Positions 9,306 through 18,421 of a stretch of DNA of 64,000 nucleotides are shown one piece after another (the stretch's first letter is position 1; the number at the start of each line of letters is the position of its first letter). Origin of the DNA: MFD01213-c1 sp963704405 (lineage in GTDB: Bacteria; Planctomycetota; Phycisphaerae; Tepidisphaerales; Tepidisphaeraceae). Location of the stretch: contig OY969903.1 of NCBI GenBank assembly GCA_963704405.1, positions 2,170,001 through 2,234,000 of the forward strand, given 5' to 3'. The notes under the pieces are model-generated. The model was not told the origin of the DNA and did no database searches. It was given only the letters and a program-made list of their open reading frames with translations. The position numbers were made by a program, and so were the translations under genes.

Positions 9306-12173
9306 ATGAACCGCGCAAGATGGCCAGGAGTCGCTGCCGCTCTGATTGTCGCCGGTTGTTCCATTGCGTCGCGCCCGGCCGCGCCATCCGCCAGCCGGAA
9401 CGCGATCGAAAAAATGCCTGATGGCATTGTCATTCCCGCCCGCGATTCCTTTCTCAAGCTCCAGGTTTGTGCGGATAACATCATCCGCGTCATCTGCTCG
9501 CGCGACCGCGCTTTCCTCGATCGCAAAAGCATCGCCACCGATTTCAATCATCCGCCCGCCGCCCCCGTGCAGTGGGATATCGCATCCGACGCCCGCCAAG
9601 CCACTCTTTCAACCGCCCGCCTCCAAGCCCGCGTTGACCTCGCCACCGGCGCCGTTTCCTTTTTCGACTCCGGCGGCCGCTCCATCCTGAATGAAAAGCC
9701 GGACGGCCGGTCTATCGAACCCGCCACCGTCCAGGATGAAAAAACATTCCACGTCCATCAACAGTGGGAACCCAATGCCGATGAATCCCTCTATGGCCTT
9801 GGCCAACATCAACTCGGCCTCACCGACATCAAAGGCTACGATCTCGATCTCTGGCAACACAACGGCACCGTCATCGTTCCGCTCCTGGTCTCCAGCCGCG
9901 GCTACGGAATCTTCTGGGACAACACCTCCTTCACCCGCTTCGGTGATCTCCGCGAAACAGAATCCATCCCGGCAGACCAGCTCTTCGACACCGCCGGCAA
10001 ACCCGGCGGTCTCACCGGCTCCTACTATGCCGGCGATAAATTCGATCGTCTCGTCGCCACTCGCGTCGATCCCAAAATCGACATCTCCGTCGCCTCAGCC
10101 GTGACCTCCAATCAGGGCATTCATCCCGACCTCCCTAAAGGCAACGTCAGTGTCCGCTGGGAAGGCGACTTCCAAACCCAATCCGCCGGCGATTACACCT
10201 TCCATAGTTTCTCCAACGGCGGCATCAAACTCTGGATCGACAACCAGCTCGTCATGGATCATTGGCGCCAAGGCTGGCTCCCCTGGAAAGACATCGGCCG
10301 CCTTCATCTCGACGCCAATCATCGCTACCACATCAAGCTCGAATGGACCAAAGACCAGGGCATGGCGACCATGCAGTTGAAGTGGAAAATTCCGTCGCCC
10401 GAGTCAGCCACCTCGCTCTGGTCCGAGGTCGGTGATGCCATCGATTACTACTTTATATATGGCCCAAAGCTCGATAATGTCGTCGCTGGTTACCGCACCA
10501 TCACCGGCAAAGCTCCCATGATGCCTGCCTGGGCGTTCGGCCTGTGGCAATCCCGCCAGCGTTACGAAACCTCAAAGCAAAGCTTGGATGTCGTCGAAGG
10601 TTTCCGTTCCCGCCACATCCCGTTTGATAATATTGTGCAGGATTGGTTCTACTGGAACGAAAACGCCTGGGGTTCACATCAATTCGATTCCGCCCGCTTC
10701 TCCGATCCGCAAGGCTGGATCAACGCCATCCACGACAATCATTCCCGCCTGATGATCTCCGTCTGGGGCAAGTTCTATCCCGGCACCGAAAACTTCGAAG
10801 CCATGCACTCGCGTGGCTATCTCTTCGAACCCAACCTCAAAGAACACCTTCGCGACTGGCTCAATCACCCCTACACCTTCTACGACGCCTTCAACCCCGA
10901 AGCGCGAAAACTATTCTGGTCGCAGATCAACCGCGAATTATTCGCGAAGCATGTAGACGCCTGGTGGATGGACGCCACCGAACCAGACCTGCTCCCCACG
11001 CCCACCCTGGACGGCCAGCGCACGCATATGAACCCCACTGCGCTTGGTACCGGCTCGCGCATGCTCAACGGCTATCCGCTGGTGAACAGCAAAGGCGTCT
11101 ATGAAGGTCAGCGCGAAGCCGCGCCCGATCAGCGCGTTTTCATTCTCACGCGCTCCGGCTTCGCCGGCACTCAGCGATACTCCGCCGCCACTTGGTCAGG
11201 CGACATCACTTCGACCTGGACCGCGCTCCGCAAACAGATTCCCGCCGGCCTTGGTTTCAGCTTTTCCGGAATGCCTTACTGGACTATGGACATCGGCGGC
11301 TTTGCTGTCCCCGGCCGCTTCTCCAGCAAAACTCCCAAGCCGCAGGATGTCGAAGAATGGCGTGAACTGAACACCCGCTGGTTCCAGTTCGGCGCCTTCG
11401 TTCCCCTTCTCCGCGTCCACGGTGAATTCCCCTATCGCGAAATGTGGCAGTTCGGCGGCGAAGATAGCCCCGCTTATCAGGCCCAGCTCAAATTCGACCG
11501 CCTCCGCTATCGCCTGCTTCCTTATATCTATTCCCTCGCCGGTTCGGTCACACAATCCAACAACACGATCATGCGGCCGCTATTAATGGATTTTCCGAAT
11601 GATCCCAAGGTCCGCACGATTGGCGACCAATATCTCTTCGGCCCCGCGATCATGGTCAGCCCCGTCACTATCTATCGGGCCCGCACGCGCACTGTCTATC
11701 TGCCCCAGCCGGGCGCCTGGTATGACTTCTGGACCGGCAACTCAATCGGCTCCGCCCAATCGATCGAAGCTCCCGCGCCGTACGATTCGATTCCGCTCCA
11801 CATCAGAGCCGGCTCCATCATTCCCACCGGCCCCGAGCTGCAATACACCAGCGAAAAACCCGCCGACCGAATGACGCTCTATGTCTACACCGGAGCCAAC
11901 GCCGACTTCACCCTCTACGAAGACGATGGCGTGACCAACGCCTACGAAAAAGGAAGCTTTTCCCAAATCCCCCTGCACTGGGACGAGGGCGCCAGCAAGT
12001 TAACGATTGGAGCCCGTCATGGGTCATTCAACGGAATGCTCAATGCCCGCACGCTCGACGTAATCTTCATCTCCAAATCCCACCCCGTCGGCTTCTCCTT
12101 CGACCCCAAACCCGATCAAACCGTTCAGTACAACGGCGATGAAATTACAATCTCCTCGCCCGGAAATCATTAG
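9306..12173 (+). CDS. GH31 alpha-xylosidase-type lipoprotein with PA14 domain
   Basis: A 955-residue GH31 enzyme. The N-terminus is a lipoprotein signal (hydrophobic run ending VAGC, Cys18). A beta-sandwich N-domain is followed by a PA14 insert at about residues 233-378 (GLTGSYYAGDKF to MQLKWKIPSP). The catalytic barrel contains WWMDATEPD with the expected nucleophile Asp556 and WSGD with the acid/base Asp633. This domain plan is that of Cellvibrio japonicus Xyl31A, an alpha-xylosidase with a PA14 insert that favours long xyloglucan oligosaccharides. A tethered periplasmic or outer-membrane location fits processing before uptake, complementing the apparently cytoplasmic YicI homologue. AGAAGGG precedes the ATG. 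It follows the LacI-type gene by 90 bases on the same strand. Confidence 0.9.
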   Translation: MNRARWPGVAAALIVAGCSIASRPAAPSASRNAIEKMPDGIVIPARDSFLKLQVCADNIIRVICSRDRAFLDRKSIATDFNHPPAAPVQWDIASDARQATLSTARLQARVDLATGAVSFFDSGGRSILNEKPDGRSIEPATVQDEKTFHVHQQWEPNADESLYGLGQHQLGLTDIKGYDLDLWQHNGTVIVPLLVSSRGYGIFWDNTSFTRFGDLRETESIPADQLFDTAGKPGGLTGSYYAGDKFDRLVATRVDPKIDISVASAVTSNQGIHPDLPKGNVSVRWEGDFQTQSAGDYTFHSFSNGGIKLWIDNQLVMDHWRQGWLPWKDIGRLHLDANHRYHIKLEWTKDQGMATMQLKWKIPSPESATSLWSEVGDAIDYYFIYGPKLDNVVAGYRTITGKAPMMPAWAFGLWQSRQRYETSKQSLDVVEGFRSRHIPFDNIVQDWFYWNENAWGSHQFDSARFSDPQGWINAIHDNHSRLMISVWGKFYPGTENFEAMHSRGYLFEPNLKEHLRDWLNHPYTFYDAFNPEARKLFWSQINRELFAKHVDAWWMDATEPDLLPTPTLDGQRTHMNPTALGTGSRMLNGYPLVNSKGVYEGQREAAPDQRVFILTRSGFAGTQRYSAATWSGDITSTWTALRKQIPAGLGFSFSGMPYWTMDIGGFAVPGRFSSKTPKPQDVEEWRELNTRWFQFGAFVPLLRVHGEFPYREMWQFGGEDSPAYQAQLKFDRLRYRLLPYIYSLAGSVTQSNNTIMRPLLMDFPNDPKVRTIGDQYLFGPAIMVSPVTIYRARTRTVYLPQPGAWYDFWTGNSIGSAQSIEAPAPYDSIPLHIRAGSIIPTGPELQYTSEKPADRMTLYVYTGANADFTLYEDDGVTNAYEKGSFSQIPLHWDEGASKLTIGARHGSFNGMLNARTLDVIFISKSHPVGFSFDPKPDQTVQYNGDEITISSPGNH

Positions 12174-12365
12174 CCCGATCAGCTTAACTGTGTTCTCGCC
12201 CGCGTCGTCGAAATCAGTCAAATACGAGCGAGGCGCCTCAATGTTGTTCTAAACATTTCACGTGGGTGCTGGCCGCTGAATTTCCCGGCGGCGTTGAATA
12301 TGGCGGAAGAGCAAGAGAAAGACGAAGACGAAGACGTAAACAAATCACAGCCGCAGGGGCTGCTG

Positions 12366-13850
12366 CCCTCACCCTTACCCACAAGTTGCATCGATTCGGT
12401 TTTGCTGTGTGAGTTCGATGCCGTGTGCGATTCGGGAGACGATTTCCCAGCCGATCCAGATTGCTTTCCAGCCGGGGCGGGGATCGTGTTTTCTGCCCAG
12501 CCAGCCGCCCTGGTGAGCCAGGGTTTGCCAGAATTGCCGGGGGCTCATTTGATCAATCCGGCATTGGCCTAGCGCTGCCGCGGCTTGGATCATTGCCTGC
12601 GGCACCTTCTGCTGCAGGTCGAGTTTGGCGGCTGCAGGTTCGTTGCGCGGCAGGTTGGCCCAATCACGCAGCTGCAATAATCGCACTGCCACGGGAGAGA
12701 GCATGCTGATCAATCGAAGCAGGTTATCAATACTTTGCAACTGGGATTCGCCAAGTCTGCAACCTTCTTTCAGTGCCCGGTGCCATTCTTCAATGACCCA
12801 GCGAATGCAGTAGTAGTCGATGATCGTCAATGCATCGGCCAGATTCTCCACCGGCAAATTGGTCAGCAGCATCCACTCCAGCGACGCAGCGCCTTCGAGG
12901 GGTTCTTTGAGATAAACGACATTCACCGTCAACGGTTGGGTGGACGGCGCGCTTTTGGCCGGAGGTTGCAGTTGCACCGTTGCAAACCGCACTTGTAATT
13001 GGGCCATGCGGGCGGGACGCGGCAGGCGCTGGGTGACGCCTTTGATCTTGCGTTTGACGCATCGCTGCTGACCGATCTCAATATCGATTTGTCCGCTGAC
13101 CGGAACCTGCGCCATGTAAGACCACAGCTTGTCGGTTGCCTGCTCGATGTTGCGGTCGTGACGGGCCCGGATGACAAAACCGTTCGATGCCGCCACGCAA
13201 CTGTGCATCAGACGCAGATCGTCCGCCCCTCGATCACAGATATGGATCAGGTGCGTATGGGGTGAGTTGGCCGCTTTGACGGCCTGGACGGCGTCAATCC
13301 AGACATCGCTCTCTCGAAAGCGATCACGCCTGGCTTTTTTGCTCTCCCGTGCCGCTCGCTTCACCCGCTTGAAAAATCGCTGGTCGAGCAACCCTAAAAC
13401 TTCGCCGCTTGGCGTGACCGCCAGCGCCGAATGCATCACCCATTGGCCTCCAGCAATACGGCTGGCTTGCACATTGGAGCCATCCTGCACGCACAGGACC
13501 ACCGGATGCTCGCGGCACGATTGGAAAGTCACCCGCCGGTGCTGGGCTTGCAGCGCATCGGGATTAATCTGTGGATTGTCGAAAAACCGGTAAGCTGCTT
13601 TCAGCTCCGCCCACTGCTTATGTTGCACAGGCAGGGATTGACCCGGAGTCGCCGCCATTTGGGCTGCGAGTGTAACAACCCTTTTGAACGACGACGATCA
13701 CCCAGATCCAACGATCCAAAATGCTGATGAGCCCACTGATGGGCTTGGCAGACCATCATCACGACCTCCATGTCTGGAAAAAATCGAGGTACGTTGAAGA
13801 AAGCGAAAATGTTCTCAAAAACACTTCGGAGTTGTGGGTAAGGGTGAGGG
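12366..13850 (-). mobile_element. IS4-family (Tn5/IS50-like) insertion sequence, copy 1
   Basis: 1485 bases with terminal inverted repeats CCCTCACCCTTACCCACAA. Flanking direct repeats are CTGCTG on both sides; because the target continues GGGG/CCCC, the duplication could equally be the 12 bases GGGCTGCTGCCC with the ends starting at TCACCC, closer to IS4-family habit. Copy 2 at 16937-18421 is the same length and appears to differ at only two positions. Confidence 0.9.
12375..13759 (-). CDS. IS4-family transposase, Tn5-like, with -1 frame break (copy 1)
   Basis: DDE transposase. The first frame (ATG at 13759 or 13756, with GGAGG just upstream) encodes MMVCQAHQWAHQHFGSLDLG then DRRRSK, the expected Tn5-type N-terminus. 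The second frame, open to 12375, supplies RVVTLAAQMAATPGQSLP and WAELKAAYRFFDNP. The join is a -1 shift at TCAAAAGGG near 13680-13688. Catalytic residues are visible: CVQDGSN, HICDRGADD and the YREK signature YCIRWVIEEWHRALK. The fused product is about 461 residues, close to the 476 of IS50 transposase. The break is present in both copies, so it is either programmed -1 frameshifting, a defect inherited by both, or a systematic homopolymer miscall. Confidence 0.85.
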
Positions 13851-13860
13851 CTGCTGCCCC

Positions 13861-13905
13861 TGTACGGACCGGGGACATGTGTTACCCATGTCCCCGGTCC
13901 GTACA
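13861..13905. repeat. 45-base palindromic mini-element with 5-base target duplication
   Basis: Arms 13861-13879 (TGTACGGACCGGGGACATG) and 13887-13905 are perfect 19-base inverted copies around the loop TGTTACC. GCCCC flanks it on both sides (13856-13860, 13906-13910). The equivalent place in the other arm of the fold-back element has a single GCCCC and no insert. It therefore behaves like a mobile palindrome. Confidence 0.7.
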
Positions 13906-13984
13906 GCCCCCGCACCCCCGCTCAGAGGGGAATTGAGATAAGAGGGAAGGGTAAAAGGACCGCTGCGCGGGCGGTTGAGGTTAG

Positions 13985-14390
13985 CCGGAGGCGGAACCCC
14001 GCTCTTACTCTCGCCGTGCCGCACGGTTCCGCCTCCAGCGTCCTCCACCTCCGTAGGCAGGGCACGCCCCCAGTTGCGCAGAGCAGATGGAAGCTGCGAA
14101 AAAACTCGCCGGCGTAGCCGCGCCGAAAAGCCGTCGAAACGCCGCCCACGGCGCGTATCGCCATTTCTCGCTGCCCGCCGATTCATCACATCGCCCGCCA
14201 TTTCATGGCACCACTCGTCCGTCACATTCGTTCGACTCCAATCGTCCGCAATTACTGGAAGTAGAAGGCCGGCATCCCGCCACAAAACCATCCGTATACA
14301 ACTGCCACAGGGGGCGTGCCCTGCCCAGGAGGTGGGGACGCTGGGGCGGAAACTGTGGCACGGCGAGAGTAAGAACCGGTTCCGCCCCAG
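13985..14390. repeat. Inner arms of the fold-back element
   Basis: 13985-14074 and 14307-14390 are inverted copies of about 85 per cent identity (shared TTACTCTCGCCGTGCC, CAGCGTCC, CACCTCC, GGCAGGGCACGCCCC). Each arm also folds on itself: the left arm pairs GAGGCGGAACC with GGTTCCGCCTC, the right arm pairs GGGGCGGAA with TTCCGCCCC. The centre 14076-14306 contains no convincing coding sequence on either strand. Confidence 0.65.
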
Positions 14391-14426
14391 TGGACTTCCC
14401 CACGAATGGTGGGCGCTGCGGGATGA

Positions 14427-15287
14427 CTAATTCAGGCTCGCCTCGAACGCTTCGGGGCTGAGATAGCCTAACGAACTGTGCAGTCGTTTGCGATTGTAAA
14501 ACACCTCGATGTACTCAAAGATCGACGCTCGGGCCTGCTCTTGGGTGGCGTAGTGCTCATGATGCACCAGCTCGGTCTTGAGCGTGGCCCAGAAGCTCTC
14601 CATCGCCGCATTGTCCCAGCAGTCTCCCTTTCGGCTCATGCTCGGCTGCATGTTATGCGATTCCAGCAGGTGCAGGTAATCCTCGCAGCTGTACTGAACG
14701 CCCCGGTCGCTGTGATGGATCAATGAGCCGGCGGGGTTTCGCCGGGCCAGGGCCATCTTCAACGCGTCACTCACCAACTCCGTCTTCATATGCTCAGCCA
14801 TCGACCAGCCGACGATCAATCGGCTGCATAAGTCGATCACGCCCGCCAGATACAGCCAGCCTTCATCAGTGGGAATATATGTAATATCCACTGCCCATTT
14901 CTGATTGGGCAAGTCAGCGGTGAACTGCCGGTCCAGCACGTTACCCGCCACCGGGTTGGCATGAGCGCTGTCGGTGGTGGCTGGCACGAACTTCCTTTTG
15001 CTTTTGGCCCGGATGTCCCGCTGCTTCATCAGTTTGGCCACGGTGTTCTCGCTCACCTTTTCACCCTGAGCGATCAGCGCCTGACAGACCCTCGGGCTGC
15101 CGTACACCCGGCGGTTCTGTTCATGCACGGTCTTGATCTTCTCAGTCAGTTGCTCCTGGCGAAGGGCTCGCGGGCTGGCCGGCCGATCCCGCCAGGCGTA
15201 GTAACCCGAGCGGCTCACTTCCAGCACACAGCAGCAGACCTCCACCGCATACTCACTCAAAGAGTCTTGGATGAAAGCGAACTTCAC
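14427..15287 (-). CDS. IS3-family transposase OrfB (integrase core)
   Basis: 286 residues with an HTH_21-like start and an rve-type DDE catalytic core. Visible acidic residues are in WAVDITYIPT, HHSDRGVQY and MSRKGDCWDNAAMESFW, the last being the classic IS3 block around the catalytic Glu; RLHSSLGYLSPEAFE closes the protein. Its ATG overlaps the orfA stop (ATGA). The active enzyme is normally an OrfAB fusion made by -1 frameshifting. Confidence 0.95.
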   Translation of the reverse strand: MKFAFIQDSLSEYAVEVCCCVLEVSRSGYYAWRDRPASPRALRQEQLTEKIKTVHEQNRRVYGSPRVCQALIAQGEKVSENTVAKLMKQRDIRAKSKRKFVPATTDSAHANPVAGNVLDRQFTADLPNQKWAVDITYIPTDEGWLYLAGVIDLCSRLIVGWSMAEHMKTELVSDALKMALARRNPAGSLIHHSDRGVQYSCEDYLHLLESHNMQPSMSRKGDCWDNAAMESFWATLKTELVHHEHYATQEQARASIFEYIEVFYNRKRLHSSLGYLSPEAFEASLN

Positions 15288-15565
15288 ATCTGCTCCTTTG
15301 CAAAGAACGCCGCCGCTTTTTTTAAAATGTCACGCTCCATCACCAGCCGCGCGTTCTCCTTGCGCAGCTGACGCAACTCAGCCGCCAACGCCCCTTCACC
15401 GCTTGGCCCAATGCCCGGCTCGGTCGAAAACTTCTCGATCCAGCCCCGGACACTGCTGGGATCCACTCCCAGGCTCTTGGCCGCATCGACGATCGAATAG
15501 CCCTGCCCGTTCACCAGTTGAACCGCCGACAGCTTGAACTCACGTGTAAACTTCCTTCTGGACAT
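15284..15565 (-). CDS. IS3-family OrfA (helix-turn-helix)
   Basis: 93 residues: N-terminal HTH (MSRRKFTREFKLSAVQLV, SIVDAAKSLGVDPSSVRGWI) that recognises the IS ends, then a leucine-rich coiled coil (LAAELRQLRKENARLVMERD) for multimerisation. The codons for LKKA contain A AAA AAG-type slippery sequence (run of seven A then G, about 15318-15324), the usual site for the -1 shift into orfB. Confidence 0.93.
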   Translation of the reverse strand: MSRRKFTREFKLSAVQLVNGQGYSIVDAAKSLGVDPSSVRGWIEKFSTEPGIGPSGEGALAAELRQLRKENARLVMERDILKKAAAFFAKEQM

Positions 15566-15644
15566 GATTTGCTCCTTGGGGCAGGCATCTTATCCTGCCC
15601 TCCGCAGCGCCCACCATTCGTGGGGAAGTCCAGAGGTCCGCCCC

Positions 15645-16856
15645 CAGGGCAACCGCATTTAGACTATGGCCTTTTGGCCTCGGGGAGCGAGGTCGGGAGG
15701 TCATGGATGGCCAATTCGATCGAAACGCACTTTGCGGCTTTGCCTGATCCGCGATGTAATCGCGGCAAACGCCATAAGCTTTCGGACATGATCATCATCG
15801 CCGTGACGGCGGTCATCTGTTGTGCTGACAGTTGGTCGGATGTCGTCGATTTTGGTCTGGCCAAGGGGCGGTGGTTCGAAACTTTTCTCGACTTGCCGCA
15901 CGGGATTCCCAGCCAGGATACCTTTGAGCGCGTCTTCGCGCGCCTCGATCCAGACGCTTTTGAACGATGTTTCATGGATTGGGCCGCCGCCCTGGCCGGT
16001 TCATCGAAGGGGAAGCTGGTGGCAATCGACGGAAAGAGGATTCGCCGCAGCTTCCAGCATGCGTGGGATCATTCCACCGCCGCCCATTTGGTTAGCGCGT
16101 TTGTCGCGGAGAACGCGACGGTGCTGGGCCAACTGGCGGTGGATTGCAAGGAGAATGAAATTGTCGCCATTCCTCAACTGCTGGATCTGCTGGACATTGG
16201 CGGAGCGACCGTCACGATCGACGCGATGGGATGCCAGACGGAAATCGCCGCGAAAATCGTGGAAAACGGTGGGGATTACGTGCTGGCCGTAAAGGACAAC
16301 CAGCCCACGCTGCACAAGTCGCTGCAACGGAATCTGGATGAGATGATTCTTGAGAAGTTCGCCAGCGTTCATCATGGAGTTGAGACAACGGTCGATGGGG
16401 ATCATGGCCGAATCGAAACGCGCCAAGTGTGGGTGACCGATCAATTGGACGACTGGCTGGATGCCGATCAGCGGACGCGATGGATCGGATTAAAATCAGC
16501 GGCGGTGGTGCAATCCACACGCGATGTGCCGCTCAAGGGAGTGAGTACCGAGCGGCGTTACTTTATCTCCAGCCTCGGCGGCGTAGACGCGGCTCGGATG
16601 GCCCAGGCGATCCGGGGTCATTGGGCGGTGGAAAATAAACTGCATTGGGTGCTGGACGTGGGTTTTGATGAGGACCAGAAGCGTAATCGCAAGGATCATT
16701 CCGCGGAAAACTTCAGCCGGGTGCGTCGGATCGCACTGAATCTGTTGCAGCGGGAGAAGACCAAAAAGCGTGGAATCAAAGGCAGACGCCTCAATGCCGC
16801 CTGGGATCACGATTATTTGCTCAAACTACTCGGAGGCTGAGAATGCGGTTGCCCTG
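15645..16856 (+). mobile_element. ISAs1-family insertion sequence
   Basis: 1212 bases with 15-base terminal inverted repeats CAGGGCAACCGCATT. It is flanked by a perfect 10-base target duplication GGTCCGCCCC (15635-15644 and 16857-16866), so it is a clean and probably recent insertion. It lies only 12 bases from the end of the IS3-family element. Confidence 0.95.
15707..16840 (+). CDS. ISAs1-family transposase
   Basis: 377 residues. The ATG at 15707 (MANSIETHFAALPDPRCNRG) has GGGAGG seven bases upstream; the frame's earlier starts lie outside the IS. Family blocks are present: an N-terminal DDE_Tnp_1-associated domain (DPRCNRGKRHKLSDMIIIAV), IPSQDTFERVFARLDP, the first acidic residue in VAIDGKRIRRS, ATVTIDAMGCQTEIA, DYVLAVKDNQ and RGHWAVENKLHWVLDVGFDED near the end. 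Open and full length, likely functional. Confidence 0.95.
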   Translation: MANSIETHFAALPDPRCNRGKRHKLSDMIIIAVTAVICCADSWSDVVDFGLAKGRWFETFLDLPHGIPSQDTFERVFARLDPDAFERCFMDWAAALAGSSKGKLVAIDGKRIRRSFQHAWDHSTAAHLVSAFVAENATVLGQLAVDCKENEIVAIPQLLDLLDIGGATVTIDAMGCQTEIAAKIVENGGDYVLAVKDNQPTLHKSLQRNLDEMILEKFASVHHGVETTVDGDHGRIETRQVWVTDQLDDWLDADQRTRWIGLKSAAVVQSTRDVPLKGVSTERRYFISSLGGVDAARMAQAIRGHWAVENKLHWVLDVGFDEDQKRNRKDHSAENFSRVRRIALNLLQREKTKKRGIKGRRLNAAWDHDYLLKLLGG

Positions 16857-16936
16857 GGTCCGCCCCGGCTACAATCCAACTGCCGGCGTAGCCGTCCTTT
16901 TACCCTTCCCTCTTAGCGGGGGTGCGGGGGCAGCAG

Positions 16937-18421
16937 CCCTCACCCTTACCCACAAGTTGCATCGATTCGGTTTTGCTGTGTGAGTTCGATGCCGTGTGCG
17001 ATTCGGGAGACGATTTCCCAGCCGATCCAGATTGCTTTCCAGCCGGGGCGGGGATCGTGTTTTCTGCCCAGCCAGCCGCCCTGGTGAGCCAGGGTTTGCC
17101 AGAATTGCCGGGGGCTCATTTGATCAATCCGGCATTGGCCTAGCGCTGCCGCGGCTTGGATCATTGCCTGCGGCACCTTCTGCTGCAGGTCGAGTTTGGC
17201 GGCTGCAGGTTCGTTGCGCGGCAGGTTGGCCCAATCACGCAGCTGCAATAATCGCACTGCCACGGGAGAGAGCATGCTGATCAATCGAAGCAGGTTATCA
17301 ATACTTTGCAACTGGGATTCGCCAAGTCTGCAACCTTCTTTCAGTGCCCGGTGCCATTCTTCAATGACCCAGCGAATGCAGTAGTAGTCGATGATCGTCA
17401 ATGCATCGGCCAGATTCTCCACCGGCAAATTGGTCAGCAGCATCCACTCCAGCGACGCAGCGCCTTCGAGGGGTTCTTTGAGATAAACGACATTCACCGT
17501 CAACGGTTGGGTGGACGGCGCGCTTTTGGCCGGAGGTTGCAGTTGCACCGTTGCAAACCGCACTTGTAATTGGGCCATGCGGGCGGGACGCGGCAGGCGC
17601 TGGGTGACGCCTTTGATCTTGCGTTTGACGCATCGCTGCTGACCGATCTCAATATCGATTTGTCCGCTGAGCGGAACCTGCGCCATGTAAGACCACAGCT
17701 TGTCGGTTGCCTGCTCGATGTTGCGGTCGTGACGGGCCCGGATGACAAAACCGTTCGATGCCGCCACGCAACTGTGCATCAGACGCAGATCGTCCGCCCC
17801 TCGATCACAGATATGGATCAGGTGCGTATGGGGTGAGTTGGCCGCTTTGACGGCCTGGACGGCGTCAATCCAGACATCGCTCTCTCGAAAGCGATCACGC
17901 CTGGCTTTTTTGCTCTCCCGTGCCGCTCGCTTCACCCGCTTGAAAAATCGCTGGTCGAGCAACCCTAAAACTTCGCCGCTTGGCGTGACCGCCAGCGCCG
18001 AATGCATCACCCATTGGCCTCCAGCAATACGGCTGGCTTGCACATTGGAGCCATCCTGCACGCACAGGACCACCGGATGCTCGCGGCACGATTGGAAAGT
18101 CACCCGCCGGTGCTGGGCTTGCAGCGCATCGGGATTAATCTGTGGATTGTCGAAAAACCGGTAAGCTGCTTTCAGCTCCGCCCACTGCTTATGTTGCACA
18201 GGCAGGGATTGACCCGGAGTCGCCGCCATTTGGGCTGCGAGTGTAACAACCCTTTTGAACGACGACGATCATCCAGATCCAACGATCCAAAATGCTGATG
18301 AGCCCACTGATGGGCTTGGCAGACCATCATCACGACCTCCATGTCTGGAAAAAATCGAGGTACGTTGAAGAAAGCGAAAATGTTCTCAAAAACACTTCGG
18401 AGTTGTGGGTAAGGGTGAGGG
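16937..18421 (-). mobile_element. IS4-family (Tn5/IS50-like) insertion sequence, copy 2
   Basis: Same 1485-base element as at 12366-13850, in the same absolute orientation. Flanks are CAGCAG on both sides (or GGGCAGCAGCCC as a 12-base duplication), the reverse complement of the copy 1 target. Relative to the inverted arms of the fold-back element the two copies therefore sit at the same site in opposite directions. Confidence 0.9.
16946..18330 (-). CDS. IS4-family transposase, Tn5-like, with -1 frame break (copy 2)
   Basis: Same composite gene as copy 1: short first frame from ATG 18330 or 18327, -1 shift at TCAAAAGGG near 18251-18259, long second frame to 16946. The only protein difference I see is Val to Leu in MAQVP(V/L)SGQ; a second, silent, base differs in the first frame. 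DDE residues and the YREK signature are intact. Confidence 0.85.

Larger units (their letters stand above)
14391..15632 (-). mobile_element. IS3-family insertion sequence
   Basis: 1242 bases bounded by perfect 31-base inverted repeats starting TGGACTTCCCCACGAATGG (14391-14421 and 15602-15632), with the TG...CA ends usual for the family. No exact direct repeat flanks it (CAG versus GAG). It carries overlapping orfA and orfB. It is inserted in the right arm of the fold-back element, two bases from the ISAs1 target duplication. Confidence 0.92.

Noticed and set aside
12294..12572. Plus-strand frame starting MAEEQEKDEDEDVNK
   Set aside because: Runs from the fold-back arm into the IS; a diverged copy of the arm at 18.4-18.5 kb (complement) keeps the DNA but not a useful protein.
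13815..14291. 158-codon minus-strand frame in the centre of the fold-back element
   Set aside because: Crosses the inverted arms, the 45-base palindrome and an IS end; composition follows the repeat, not a protein family.
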